Shown: positions 44,246-53,319, counted from the stretch's first letter. The stretch is DNA of 64,000 nucleotides from Clostridia bacterium (GCA_910574835.1 CAJTDE010000005.1:124001-188000), one strand, 5' to 3'. Notes: a model not told the origin generated them from the sequence alone. A program made the numbers and translations.

Positions 44246-45190
44246 ATGAAAAGAAAAATGGCTGTAATATTGCTGTCGATGTGCATGGGGATTGCAGGGT
44301 GCGCAGCGAATGGTACAAGTGATGGAAATGACACGAAAACCGTGGAGAGCATGGAGGAAGAAAGCGCCGGGAGTGATATGGCGGATGGGGCAGCAGGGAG
44401 CGGAGAAGCCTTGCAGCAAGAAAAGCAGACGGAGCAGGGTGACGCCGTACAAAATGTACAAGAAGAGGATGGTATGCTTTATCAGGATGTGGTTTTAACA
44501 AGGGAAGCCCCGGCAGATAAGGTGTCCATTGCCGTTCATCCTTCTGTGTTAAGTACTTACAGCATTTATTATTATACGCCTGAAGGCGGAGATCAGGAAT
44601 GGCTTCGGCAATTTTTGGATACGCTGCCATCGGAGGGAGCGGCCGGTACGGGATTGCAGAAGGGGCTTAAGGAAACCGGCTGGCAGGTTGTTTATGAGGA
44701 TAAATACTTTATGGCGTTTGAAGGGGGATACCTGCAATATAGCTTTACGGATGAGAAGGGGGAGCTTGTCGAGTGTTTTGCGGAGGCTCCGAAGCTGTGT
44801 GATTATATACAAATCATGTTACAGGAAAAATTGGGGTATGCTTCATTTGATCCTGCCGATATAAAGGATATTGTATCGGCAAGGATGGAGGTTTGCAGCT
44901 TATTTACCGATTATGAGCTTTACAGCCAGACGGTAACGGATGAGGGAACTTTAAAATTATTGGAAGATTGGTTTTCCAATGCCGAATATATCTATGGAGG
45001 GGCGGACTGCGGAAATCAGTGCGCCTGCCTGGAATTAACATTGGCAGATGGAGAGACGGTTTCCTTATCAATGGCTGTGGATAGCTGTCCTAATTTCGGA
45101 ATAAATGGTGTGTATTATGATTATCGGCCCGTATCTGATTGGGAGAAGCAGGAATTTTTTAAGCTGTTTGATGAAATACCGTGGGAGTAG
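44246..45190 (+). CDS. Uncharacterised lipoprotein
   Basis: 314 residues from ATG 44246 (GGAGGAAAG upstream). Type II signal KMAVILLSMCMGIAGCAANG with Cys22. A Gly/Ser/Glu-rich spacer (25-80) precedes a folded domain with several Tyr and Asp residues and a Cys pair (GGADCGNQCACLEL near residue 255). I recognise no family. Stands alone between palindrome P3 and an Rpn fragment, with no clear operon partners. Confidence 0.7.
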   Translation: MKRKMAVILLSMCMGIAGCAANGTSDGNDTKTVESMEEESAGSDMADGAAGSGEALQQEKQTEQGDAVQNVQEEDGMLYQDVVLTREAPADKVSIAVHPSVLSTYSIYYYTPEGGDQEWLRQFLDTLPSEGAAGTGLQKGLKETGWQVVYEDKYFMAFEGGYLQYSFTDEKGELVECFAEAPKLCDYIQIMLQEKLGYASFDPADIKDIVSARMEVCSLFTDYELYSQTVTDEGTLKLLEDWFSNAEYIYGGADCGNQCACLELTLADGETVSLSMAVDSCPNFGINGVYYDYRPVSDWEKQEFFKLFDEIPWE

Positions 45191-45408
45191 GATGAAACGG
45201 CAAGGACAGGGCAGATGCATATCAGTTCAGACGGGGCGCATGGTGAACCGTCTGAACACCGGGTATAAAATATAGAAGAAGGCGGATTTTGCCGTATCCT
45301 GTCTGTTACGGCTTATTGCTTTTTAACACATCAATCTACTTGATTCAAAAACATTCAAACAATAGGTAACCAACAGGTAACAAAGTATCACACGTTAGAA
45401 AAATTTAC
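45191..45408 (+). other. Intergenic region with a hairpin
   Basis: One perfect stem, GTTCAGACGG/CCGTCTGAAC (45225-45257), sits shortly after the lipoprotein gene. Its words (GTTCAGACGG, GAACACCGGGTAT) resemble parts of palindromes P1/P2, so it may be a degenerate member. Otherwise nothing is seen. Confidence 0.5.
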
Positions 45409-45437
45409 TTGCCATATGGAAAAATTTGGTATATACT
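45409..45437 (+). promoter_or_regulatory. Promoter-like sequence upstream of the Rpn fragment
   Basis: TTGCCA (45409-45414) and TATACT (45432-45437) with a 17-base spacer. It probably drove the nuclease gene now reduced to its C-terminus. Confidence 0.55.
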
Positions 45438-45556
45438 AATTCTGTCGAAGGATTCTAAGAAATTTTCAGACGTATCCGTCAGAGATATCCCGTAGATGAG
45501 AACTTTTTGTAAGGAAAGAAAGATATTGTATCAGATGCGGAAATCCTTTATAATAT

Positions 45557-45802
45557 TTGAAAAAGGGCCTGGAGGAAGGAAAAGAAGAGGGCCGGAAAGA
45601 GGGTAGAGAAGAGGGGCTTGAAGAAGGATTGACAAAAGGCCGGCAGGAAGGAATAGAACAGGGAATGAAAGTTTTAATAAAATTTTGCAGGGAATATTCC
45701 TGTACAAGAGAAGAAACTTGTTCCGGATTGGTTCAGAATTTTTCCGTTTCATTTGAAGAGGCAGAAAAATATCTGAAAAAATATTGGACCGTTCAACTAT
45801 AA
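45557..45802 (+). pseudogene. C-terminal fragment of an Rpn/PD-(D/E)xK transposase-like nuclease
   Basis: 81 residues opening at TTG 45557 with the repeated EEGKEEGRKEGREEG, GRQEGIEQGMKVL pattern and a C-terminal EEAEKYLKKYW. This Gly/Glu/Lys heptad tail and small helical end is the usual C-terminus of Rpn family recombination-promoting nucleases. The catalytic domain is missing, but a good promoter remains 120 bp upstream. It could also be expressed as a stand-alone C-terminal protein, which is known for Rpn genes. Confidence 0.65.
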
Positions 45803-45882
45803 ATGGAATGTTCCGCGGTCCAAAATAGATTTTACAAAGGTGTGCAAAGGAAGCATACGGAAGGAAAACAGGTAAACTGCCA

Positions 45883-47076
45883 ATGAAAAAACAAAAACTG
45901 CTTATTCTGTGGGTAATGATGCTGCTCACGCTTACCGCGTGCGTCAAAAGCCGCCCAAAGACGGATAATTCGGGCGTAGGAGCAGAAAAGCAAAAGTCAC
46001 AAAACGGTGAAAAGCGAAATACAATGGACGCAGAAAATGCGTCCGAAAAAGCGGCGGCTTCTGCTGCGGAACCGGCCGCCTCGGATTTTGAGGATATAGA
46101 GGTTTGGAAAAACGCCTATCTGGAATATCTTTCTGCTTTCGAATACGCCGATTCCTGCACCTACAGTCTAATCTATGTAGATGAGGACGAGATCCCGGAG
46201 CTTGTGGCAGACACCGGCGTTGAGGCAGGAGGCTGTCAGATTTTGACATGGCATGAGGGGACTGTGGACGTTCTGCAGACGTCGCGTTTATATTTTACCT
46301 ATATTGAGAAAGGAAATCTTCTCTGCAATTCCGAGGGAAATATGGGCTATTACTATGATAATGTCTATGCCATAAAGGACAGTATGTGGGAATTTGTCGG
46401 AGGAGGAACCTTCCACGATCCGCCGTCCGGTCCAAAGTTTGATGAAAACGGAGGAGAGGTATTTGAATACGAATGGTTAGAAGAACCGGTAAAGTCTTCC
46501 GAATATGAAGAAAGACTCCATGCCATATACCCGGAAAAACAGGGAAAGACGCCGGAAACCTACTATATCAAGGACGAAATAAGCTCTCTTCTGAAAACAG
46601 GAAAAACCACGTCCGCAAATCACCGTTATGAGCTGATAGTTGAGGATCTTACATGGACTGAGGCCCGCAAAGCCTGTGAGGAGAAAGGCGGCTATTTGGC
46701 AACCCTCACCTCAAGGGAGGAATTTGAGCGCGTTCAGGCACAGATTCTGTCGGAGGAAAAAACGGCGGTTACTTTCTTCACAGGCGCGGCCAATAAAGAG
46801 GGACACTTTGGCTTTACCTGGCTTGAGCCGGGAAAGGGGCAGGGATATGATATGCTGGATCTGTATAATGCCCTGTTTGCAGGCTATTGGCTGAATGGTG
46901 AGCCAAGCTATACCGGGCTGACGGAGGATGGGCAGGAGGTGAGGGAGGACTGTGTATCTCTTATTTACCGTTCCTCTGAGGAAAGATGTTATTTCAATGA
47001 TGTGCCGGATGATATCTTGTCCGCATTTCCTTCCTTTGCCGGACAGGTGGGGTATATCTGTGAGTTTGATGAGTGA
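45883..47076 (+). CDS. Lipoprotein with a C-type lectin domain
   Basis: 397 residues from ATG 45883. Type II signal: LLILWVMMLLTLTAC, Cys20. Residues 25-65 are a polar spacer; the middle (about 70-245) contains YVDEDEIPELVADTG, an Asp-rich loop similar to that of the Rhs-island immunity candidates. The C-terminal 145 residues form a C-type lectin-like domain (YELIVEDLTWTEARKACEEK, GGYLATLTSREEF, EDCVSLIYRSSEERCYFNDV, GYICEF). It is probably surface-exposed and binds a ligand; no partner gene is evident. A terminator follows. Confidence 0.82.
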   Translation: MKKQKLLILWVMMLLTLTACVKSRPKTDNSGVGAEKQKSQNGEKRNTMDAENASEKAAASAAEPAASDFEDIEVWKNAYLEYLSAFEYADSCTYSLIYVDEDEIPELVADTGVEAGGCQILTWHEGTVDVLQTSRLYFTYIEKGNLLCNSEGNMGYYYDNVYAIKDSMWEFVGGGTFHDPPSGPKFDENGGEVFEYEWLEEPVKSSEYEERLHAIYPEKQGKTPETYYIKDEISSLLKTGKTTSANHRYELIVEDLTWTEARKACEEKGGYLATLTSREEFERVQAQILSEEKTAVTFFTGAANKEGHFGFTWLEPGKGQGYDMLDLYNALFAGYWLNGEPSYTGLTEDGQEVREDCVSLIYRSSEERCYFNDVPDDILSAFPSFAGQVGYICEFDE

Positions 47077-47150
47077 AAAAGCGTGCTTGCTGTGATATAG
47101 AAGAAAAAATTACTGCTAAGGCATATCTTTTCATAAAAAATATAATTTTT

Positions 47151-47194
47151 GGAAGTTCGCATCTTTTTTTACATGATGCGGGCTTCCTTTTTTT
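47151..47194 (+). terminator. Rho-independent terminator
   Basis: GGAAG..CGCATC pairs with GATGCG..CTTCC around a short loop, followed by TTTTTTT. Ends the lectin-domain lipoprotein transcript. Confidence 0.8.
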
Positions 47195-47305
47195 GTATGA
47201 TATGGCTGTAACAGGAAAGAAAAGCATAAAACAAATTACAGGTGTGTCGAGGCGGCTTTACCCTTTAGCGCTGTCGCGCAGCGACTTTTAATAGGAGGTG
47301 TGCAT

Positions 47306-48538
47306 ATGTTCGTGTTACAAAATGAGCTTGGGAGATATCCCTTAAAGGTATGGCTTAACAGTGAAAAGGATTTGGAGGCGACCTGTCTGGAGCAGGCTCA
47401 GCATTTGATGCAGCTTCCTTTCCTGCATAAGTGGGTCTGTCTGATGCCGGATACCCACGCAGGCATGGGAATGCCAATAGGCGGCGTGATTGCTGCAAAG
47501 GATGTGATCATTCCCAACGCGGTAGGCGTGGACATCGGCTGCGGCATGGCTTATGTGGGGACCAACATCCCGGTAAAGGTGCTTAAGGAAACCATGACCG
47601 GAAACGGTAATCTGATCCAAGGAATGGTAGGAGATATCCTGCGGAATATTCCCGTAGGCTTTGCCCATCACAAAACGCCTATGCCCTGCTATACAATGGA
47701 TCTGGCTTTGGAAGAGCTGTCCAGATATGAGAAGGAACAGGAGCTGCTTGGGCAGCTTGATGCAGGGTATTTTCAGATTGGAACCCTGGGCGGCGGAAAT
47801 CATTTTATTGAGCTTCAGGAGGATGATAAAGGATTCCTGTCCGTGATGATTCACTCCGGAAGCCGTCATTTTGGGAAGTCTGTCTGTGATTATTTTCATC
47901 AGAAGGCGCGGGAGCTGAATCAGCGCTGGTACAGCCAGGTGCCCGACGAATATCGCTTGGCCTTTCTGCCCGTGGATACGGAGGAAGGGTGTGCGTATCT
48001 GGACTGGATGAACCTGTCTATGGCATTTGCCAGAGAAAACAGGGAGAAAATGATGCTTGCAGTGAAGGCTGTTCTGGAAAAATGGATTGGGAAGCATACG
48101 GATCTGACTTTGGAATACCAGGATGAAATTAACTGCCACCATAATTATGCGGCACTGGAAAATCATTATGGTGAAAATGTGTGGGTACACCGGAAGGGCG
48201 CCGTTCGCGCAAGAAATGGGGAGCTTACGGTAATTCCGGGCGCTATGGGGTCCTACAGCTATGTGGTGATGGGACTTGGAAATCCCGAGAGCTTCTGTTC
48301 TTCCTCCCACGGAGCAGGAAGAGCCTACTCTCGAAAAGGGGCTATGGCGGCTTTTACCTGTGAAGAGGTCATGGTGGATCTGAAGGATCAGGGTGTGATT
48401 CTTGGGAAAAAGAATAAACGGGATGTGGCGGAGGAAAGCCGGTTTGCTTATAAGGATATTGATGTAGTGATGGCAAATCAGAGTGATTTGGTGACGCCGG
48501 TGAAGAGGCTGCGGACGATTGGGGTGGTGAAAGGGTGA
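47306..48538 (+). CDS. rtcB: RtcB-family RNA ligase
   Basis: 410 residues from ATG 47306 (TAGGAGGTG six bases upstream; a GTG at 47300 lies inside that site). RtcB hallmarks: MPDTHAGMGMPIGGVIAA, NAVGVDIGCGMAYV with the metal-binding Cys, GGGNHFIELQ, VMIHSGSRHFGKSV and SSSHGAGRAYSRKGA carrying the His that is guanylated. It joins RNA 3'-phosphate or cyclic phosphate ends to 5'-OH ends, for tRNA or RNA repair. The length suits the short bacterial subfamily. No archease or RtcA gene is adjacent. Confidence 0.93.
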   Translation: MFVLQNELGRYPLKVWLNSEKDLEATCLEQAQHLMQLPFLHKWVCLMPDTHAGMGMPIGGVIAAKDVIIPNAVGVDIGCGMAYVGTNIPVKVLKETMTGNGNLIQGMVGDILRNIPVGFAHHKTPMPCYTMDLALEELSRYEKEQELLGQLDAGYFQIGTLGGGNHFIELQEDDKGFLSVMIHSGSRHFGKSVCDYFHQKARELNQRWYSQVPDEYRLAFLPVDTEEGCAYLDWMNLSMAFARENREKMMLAVKAVLEKWIGKHTDLTLEYQDEINCHHNYAALENHYGENVWVHRKGAVRARNGELTVIPGAMGSYSYVVMGLGNPESFCSSSHGAGRAYSRKGAMAAFTCEEVMVDLKDQGVILGKKNKRDVAEESRFAYKDIDVVMANQSDLVTPVKRLRTIGVVKG

Positions 48539-49271
48539 GGATATTGAGGGGAGCGATATGGCTGGATGGGGGTTCATGAGGAGCCGGGAGGCTGTGCAGG
48601 CTGCGGGCAGGAACCTCCACCCCTGATCGGGGCGGCCCTCCTCCCCTCCGCCGGAAAAGTTTGCCGGTCTTTACGGAAAGTATTGAGATGTAAGTGAGTA
48701 GTTTTTTTGGTGGTATCTTCCGGCAGGTGCCGGTTTGATATAGAGGGTCCATTTTCCTGCATGGGTGATGCATGATTTGCATACGGTGCTTTTGGCTGCA
48801 GGCTTTGGCCTGGGCGGTGCGGCGGCTTTTTAAGTCGATGGCATTCCGGAATGGACGCTGGGAACACGATGTGTCAGAGGTTCGAATCCTCTCCCATATG
48901 AGAAATGGGTAGCTAAGTGGGTATAGCAATCGTAACTTTATTGCAACTGTCAATTGCAAAACAGAGCAGTGGGAGAACGTGATTTCGCTTTTCCCGGGGG
49001 AACTGTGGCTTTTGGGAGCAAGTCTTTTTGCCTTTTGGGGCATGGATGGCTTATTCCGGGGGCGTAAGGGATTTGGAGGTTTTCATTTCGCTTATGGAAC
49101 AGGATTTTCCGGCCGCGGGAAGGCAGTATGGCTTCGGATACCGAAAGGAAACGACAGGGACAGCCTGAACCGTATATGGGTTCGGGACCTCCGTGAAGAA
49201 TCCTTTCTCAAGGGGTCGTCCCCATTTCGGCGGTGGGAAAAGCGGTCGCACTTCCAAATAACAAAATGGTT
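48539..49271. other. Long intergenic region without a supported gene
   Basis: About 730 bp. There are ORFs in all frames but none has a ribosome site, family pattern or codon bias consistent with a gene. GC-rich at first (CCCCTCCGCCGG), with a tRNA T-arm-like word (GAGGTTCGAATCCTC, 48879-48893) that is not part of a complete cloverleaf. Possibly remnants of a lost gene. Confidence 0.45.
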
Positions 49272-49503
49272 GATATTACGGGACTGGAAAACAGTAATAT
49301 GCCTCACAATACACAAATCAATTTACAGGCACATGCATTTGTGACTGGAAATTGATTTCATACAGGTGTGTTGTGAGGGATATTACGGAACTGGAAAACA
49401 GTAATATGCCTCACAATACACAAATCGGTTTACAGGCACATGCATTTGTGACTGGAAATCGATTTCATACAGGTGTGTTGTGAGGGATATTACGGAACTG
49501 GAA
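49272..49503 (+). repeat. 107-bp tandem repeat of hairpin units
   Basis: Two full units begin at 49272 and 49379 and a partial third at 49486, each starting GATATTACGG and containing an inverted pair, CCTCACAATACACAAATC against GATTTCATACAGGTGTGTTG. The units differ at a few compensating positions (AATTTAC/AAATTGATT against GGTTTAC/AAATCGATT), which suggests the hairpin is maintained. A related single hairpin lies at 54200-54270. Confidence 0.85.
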
Positions 49504-49515
49504 TAGGAGATATAG

Positions 49516-50625
49516 ATGAAGTATTTGATTAAGGAACAGGAATGTGGATATTTGTTGAAGAATGGGATTTTGCAGGGCTTGCTGTTTGCCGGAAAGCACT
49601 CTATTTATTCTTTTCTTGGATATGAGCTTCGGATTGTATCTATGGTGGGAAAGGTGGATACCAAGAAGCTTCCGGCGGAGCTTTTGATGCGTCAGCCGGA
49701 GTTTGCAAAGCGCGTGGTTCGGGTGCGTATTCCCGATCATTGTATTGGTATTCATATGGCGGACGGTATTTTCAAGCAGGTTTTGATGGATGGGGAAGCC
49801 CTCTACTGGAATGTGTTTGAGGAAAATGAGATTCGTCTGGTGGATGTCACCGGCGTTCAGATGACGGAGGATCAGGTGCCCGGAATGTATCGTCATCTGA
49901 TTCCTGCCCGGCTTTATAAGAAGGTGGTGATTGGGGAGGGCGAGACGGGACTTCTGTACATAGACGGGCATTTTGACAGGGAGCTTTCCTGCGGAACGTA
50001 TTTTTACTGGAATTATGCTCATGAGGTGTCCTGTAAGGTGTTCAATCTGAAGGTGCAGCAGCTTGATATTTCCGGTCAGGAGATTTTGACGGCGGATAAG
50101 GTGGGGATTCGGTTAAACATTTTGTGTAGCTACCGTATTACGAATCCGCTGGAGCTGGTAAAGAGGCTGGAGGGAGCTTCGAAGCTGCTGTACACCAGAG
50201 TGCAGCTTGCGGCCAGGGAGTATGTGGGGCAGTTTCGCCTGGATGAGCTTTTGGCTGACAAGGAGGCGATTGGAAATGTGCTGAAGGAAAGGCTTTTGGA
50301 GGTGCAGGGGGACTACTGTGTGGAGGTTCTGGATGTGGGAATTAAGGATATTATTCTGCCGGGGGAGATTCGGGATATTATGAATACGGTTCTGGTAGCG
50401 GAGAAGAAGGCCCAGGCCAATGTGATTATGCGCCGGGAGGAGGTGGCTTCCACCAGGAGCCTTCTGAATACGGCGAAGCTGATGGAGGAAAATCCTGTTT
50501 TGTACCGCTTAAAGGAGCTTGAGTATTTGGAGAGGATTTGCGATAAGGTAGGGTCTATCTCGGTGAATGGAGGTGGGAATCTTTTGGAACAGCTTGCGGG
50601 GATGGTGGTGCCGGCCGGGAAATGA
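49516..50625 (+). CDS. Slipin / SPFH-domain protein
   Basis: 369 residues from ATG 49516 (AATAGGAGA upstream). The central SPFH (band-7) domain: VIGEGETGLLYIDGHFDREL, GTYFYWNYAHEVSCKVFNLK, QQLDISGQEILTADKVGIRL, then the helical flotillin-like part (LLEVQGDYCVEVLDVGIKDI, AEKKAQANVIMRREEVASTR). The N-terminal 140 residues are an additional domain and there is no clear membrane helix. Slipins organise membrane microdomains, often with a partner protease that is absent here. Cytoplasmic or peripheral membrane location is inferred. Confidence 0.82.
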   Translation: MKYLIKEQECGYLLKNGILQGLLFAGKHSIYSFLGYELRIVSMVGKVDTKKLPAELLMRQPEFAKRVVRVRIPDHCIGIHMADGIFKQVLMDGEALYWNVFEENEIRLVDVTGVQMTEDQVPGMYRHLIPARLYKKVVIGEGETGLLYIDGHFDRELSCGTYFYWNYAHEVSCKVFNLKVQQLDISGQEILTADKVGIRLNILCSYRITNPLELVKRLEGASKLLYTRVQLAAREYVGQFRLDELLADKEAIGNVLKERLLEVQGDYCVEVLDVGIKDIILPGEIRDIMNTVLVAEKKAQANVIMRREEVASTRSLLNTAKLMEENPVLYRLKELEYLERICDKVGSISVNGGGNLLEQLAGMVVPAGK

Positions 50626-50887
50626 TAAAAGAATTTTGCCTTCTGATAATAATGAGAATGAGGCAGCTTATGTTGAAAAAACGGCAGCCTGTGTGCAAAG
50701 CTATTGCTAAGTTGCTCATAATAGATATAATAATTTCAACAGGTACACCTTCAGCAAATAACCAAAATAGCGGCACAATGGCATTGAAAACGATGCGGGA
50801 TGTTTTTTGCACAAAGCTGTACCGGTATAAAAGAGTGTTTCGCGAAACAAAACCTATGGAAAAGTCCAAGCCCAAGGAGGTGAAGCC
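50626..50887. other. Short spacer with a possible inverted DUF3021 remnant
   Basis: The minus strand can be read as VPLFWLFAEGVPVEIIISIM, which recalls MFALGNEGIPVEVVFQFFM of the DUF3021 protein at 51330. It has no start or intact frame, so I regard it as a possible decayed copy only. AAGGAGGTG at 50875-50883 serves the LytTR gene. Confidence 0.3.
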
Positions 50888-51328
50888 TTGAATATTGAAA
50901 TACATGTGGATGACCAGGCAGAGGATTTGAACATTTCTATCACATGCCGCCAGCTGACCCCCGATGTGGAAAAGATCCTGGCAACTCTGCGGATGATGGA
51001 CCATCAACTGACAGCAAAAAAGGATGACGAAATTCATTTCCTGGATATTGCGCAGATTGTATACATCGAGAGCGTGGACAGAAAATGCTTCATCTATACC
51101 CGGGATGAAGTATACGAATCCGATTTCCGCCTGTATGAACTGGAGCAGCAATTGGAAGAATACGGCTTTTTCCGCGTGAGCAAGTCCTTCCTCATCCACC
51201 TTAAGAGCATCCGCACCCTAAAGGCGGACATCAACCGAAGGATCCGCATTACCATGACAGGCGGCGAGCAGATTATCGCCTCCAGACAGTATGCGGAGGA
51301 ATTGAAAAAAAGATTAGGAGTGAAATAA
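50888..51328 (+). CDS. LytTR-domain DNA-binding regulator
   Basis: 146 residues; TTG start at 50888 with AAGGAGGTG at the right distance. The LytTR DNA-binding domain fills residues 45-146 (DEIHFLDIAQIVYIESVDRK, YELEQQLEEYGFFRVSKSFL, LIHLKSIRTLKADINRRIRI). There is no receiver domain, as in the small LytTR regulators paired with DUF3021 membrane proteins. The next gene, two bases on, is that partner. Likely targets are envelope or transport genes and its own operon. Confidence 0.88.
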   Translation: MNIEIHVDDQAEDLNISITCRQLTPDVEKILATLRMMDHQLTAKKDDEIHFLDIAQIVYIESVDRKCFIYTRDEVYESDFRLYELEQQLEEYGFFRVSKSFLIHLKSIRTLKADINRRIRITMTGGEQIIASRQYAEELKKRLGVK

Positions 51329-51329
51329 A

Positions 51330-51821
51330 ATGGAAGAGAAGAGAAGTATCTTAGATTATCTGGCACAGGTATTATTGATATTTGGGTTTACAATGGCAGT
51401 GATCAATCTGTTCTGCCTTACATTTGGAGCTTCCGCAAAGGGATTTTCCGCAATGTTTGCCCTTGGAAATGAAGGGATTCCGGTGGAGGTTGTTTTTCAG
51501 TTTTTCATGATAGCCATTTTCATTGTGGCTCTCCGCTTTGTATTTTTTACGGACGCCCTGATCCGGAAAATGGCGCCCTGGCTGCGGATTCTGTGTATGA
51601 TGACAGGAATCGTTATCATAATAGCCGTATTTGTAGCAGTATTCCACTGGTTTCCGGTCACCATGTGGCAGCCCTGGGGAATGTTTCTTCTCTGCTTTGG
51701 AATCTCCGCTTTGGGCGGGTATCTGGTAACGGTTAAAAAAGAAAAGGAAGAGAACAGACGAATGGCAGAAGCATTGGAACGGCTGAAGGAGAAGGAAGAA
51801 AGCCCCGGAAACCTGTTTTAG
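51330..51821 (+). CDS. DUF3021 membrane protein, partner of the LytTR regulator
   Basis: 163 residues, start at 51330 right behind the LytTR stop. Four membrane helices (about 12-33, 52-76, 88-112 and 118-137) and a charged cytoplasmic C-terminal helix (KKEKEENRRMAEALERLKEK). LytTR plus DUF3021 is a common Firmicute pair in which the membrane protein is thought to control the regulator. A terminator follows. Confidence 0.85.
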   Translation: MEEKRSILDYLAQVLLIFGFTMAVINLFCLTFGASAKGFSAMFALGNEGIPVEVVFQFFMIAIFIVALRFVFFTDALIRKMAPWLRILCMMTGIVIIIAVFVAVFHWFPVTMWQPWGMFLLCFGISALGGYLVTVKKEKEENRRMAEALERLKEKEESPGNLF

Positions 51822-51861
51822 CAGGGACTTCCAAGCGCTGCTAAAACTTTAGCCACAAGAT

Positions 51862-51910
51862 TTCACCGGGCAGCAGGATTCGGAATCACTGCCCGGTGAA
51901 TTTGATTTAT
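51862..51910 (+). terminator. Terminator of the LytTR/DUF3021 operon
   Basis: Perfect 12-bp stem TTCACCGGGCAG / CTGCCCGGTGAA followed by TTTGATTTATT. Confidence 0.8.
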
Positions 51911-51990
51911 TATATTAACCGCACATTGTAATTACATAAATAATACTTTTCTGAATTGTAATAATTTGGATAGTTTTTTGCAGGAGGGTA

Positions 51991-51999
51991 TGTTATAAT
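51991..51999 (+). promoter_or_regulatory. Extended -10 promoter for the Septu operon
   Basis: TGTTATAAT is a perfect extended -10 (TGnTATAAT); no good -35 is present at 17 bases. Transcription would start near 52006, only about nine bases before the TTG at 52015, which argues for ATG 52066 as the ptuA start. Confidence 0.65.
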
Positions 52000-52065
52000 C
52001 GAACCAGTACAGTTTTGGATAAGCAGGGTTGTATTCATTGGCAGATTGCATTTCGGGAGGATAAG

Positions 52066-53319
52066 ATGAAGGATGTATTTATTACAAAGCTAATTTTAGA
52101 AAAGGTCAGAAATCTAAGCCGGATTGAGATTCCTCTGTCAAGCGAGAATAGAAAACATCTGATTTTCACAGGTAAAAACGGAAGTGGAAAGACAACCATA
52201 CTGGACGGGCTGGCCTGGTATTTAAATCAGCTTGCGCTCACCAATAAATTAGTATGTAATGAAAATGTTCTGTTAGCTGAGAGAAAGTTATTAAAGACAT
52301 TAGAAAAACAAGGTAAACCGGAAGAAATTTTAAAACAGAAAAAGGAAGTAGAGAAATATGAACAAATAGTTGAAGAAATAAAAAATGGATTTACAGTCGA
52401 ATTAAACTGTCCGTATGATGAGATACACCCGTCATTTGAAGCCGGTGAATTTCTCATTGCTTACTATAGGGCGGAGCGGGTTTTCATGGCTGAGATACCG
52501 AAGCACGTGGAGAAGGTGGAGCTGAAAGAGAATTATTCCATCTATGAAAACCCTCGAAAGGATTTTGTAAAATACCTTCTGGATTTGAAAATGACTCAGG
52601 CATTGTCACAGACCGGTGGAAAGCAAGAAAAGGCAGAAGGCATCCGGCAATGGTTTGATAGTTTTGAATCCCTTTTACGGAATCTTTTCGAAAATGAACA
52701 TCTCAAACTGGAATTTGATGAAGAAACTTTCCGGTTCAGTATCAAAGAGCCGGAAAAGGAGGAATATGATTTTAATACCCTGTCCAGCGGCTACGCAGCG
52801 GCGTTAGACATTGTGGTAGACCTGATGATGCGCATGGAAAAGCAGACAGGGCGGAAATTTCAATACAATATGCCAGGGATTGTTTTGATCGATGAGATAG
52901 AGACACACCTTCATTTGGAACTCCAGAAAAAGATCCTGGGACTTTTAACCACCCTGTTTCCAAACATTCAGTTCATTGTTACCACTCATTCGCCTTTTAT
53001 CTTAAACAGTCTGGAGCAAGTGGTGATTTATGATCTGGAGCAGCATTTATTAGTGAAAAATGGTTTGACAGATATTCCCTATGACGGAATCGTAGAAGGA
53101 TACTTCAAAGCAGATGTATTGTCTGATAAATTAAAGGAGAAATTTGGACGTTATCAGGAATTGGTCAAGAAAGCGCATTTAACCGACGACGACTTTGAAG
53201 AAATTGCAAACCTGGAAATGTTTCTGGATGAAATTCCGGATTATCTTGCATTAGGAATCACAACAGAATATCAGCAGTTGAAGCTGGAGCTTTCTAACAG
53301 GGAGGATATTCATGGTTAA
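52066..53319 (+). CDS. ptuA: Septu defence ATPase PtuA
   Basis: 417 residues from ATG 52066 (CGGGAGG five bases upstream), preferred over TTG 52015. AAA/ABC-type ATPase: Walker A FTGKNGSGKTTIL near residue 35, a charged insertion (about 60-190), signature-like LSSGYAAALDIVVDLM, Walker B GIVLIDEIETHLHLE and the switch VTTHSPFILNSL. In Septu systems PtuA senses infection and controls the PtuB nuclease by forming a complex that depends on nucleotide state. The next gene overlaps by eight bases, so they are coupled. It lies outside the Rhs island in backbone DNA. Confidence 0.87.
   Translation: MKDVFITKLILEKVRNLSRIEIPLSSENRKHLIFTGKNGSGKTTILDGLAWYLNQLALTNKLVCNENVLLAERKLLKTLEKQGKPEEILKQKKEVEKYEQIVEEIKNGFTVELNCPYDEIHPSFEAGEFLIAYYRAERVFMAEIPKHVEKVELKENYSIYENPRKDFVKYLLDLKMTQALSQTGGKQEKAEGIRQWFDSFESLLRNLFENEHLKLEFDEETFRFSIKEPEKEEYDFNTLSSGYAAALDIVVDLMMRMEKQTGRKFQYNMPGIVLIDEIETHLHLELQKKILGLLTTLFPNIQFIVTTHSPFILNSLEQVVIYDLEQHLLVKNGLTDIPYDGIVEGYFKADVLSDKLKEKFGRYQELVKKAHLTDDDFEEIANLEMFLDEIPDYLALGITTEYQQLKLELSNREDIHG

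Noticed and set aside
47342-48577. 411-codon minus-strand ORF opposite rtcB
   Set aside because: Fully antisense to a gene with clear RtcB motifs; its translation shows no family features.
48760-48900. Possible tRNA gene (GAGGTTCGAATCCTC T-arm-like word)
   Set aside because: No matching acceptor stem, D-arm or anticodon arm could be folded at a sensible distance.
49272-49503. CRISPR array suggested by the regular repeats
   Set aside because: The units are contiguous 107-bp tandem copies with internal hairpins and no unique spacers, and no cas genes are near.
50622-50891. Plus-strand 89-codon ORF between slipin and LytTR genes
   Set aside because: Its codons show no bias; the opposite strand looks more like a decayed membrane protein, and the ribosome site inside it serves the LytTR gene.
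52015-52065. Longer PtuA starting at TTG 52015
   Set aside because: No ribosome site, too near the promoter, while ATG 52066 has GGGAGG at good distance.
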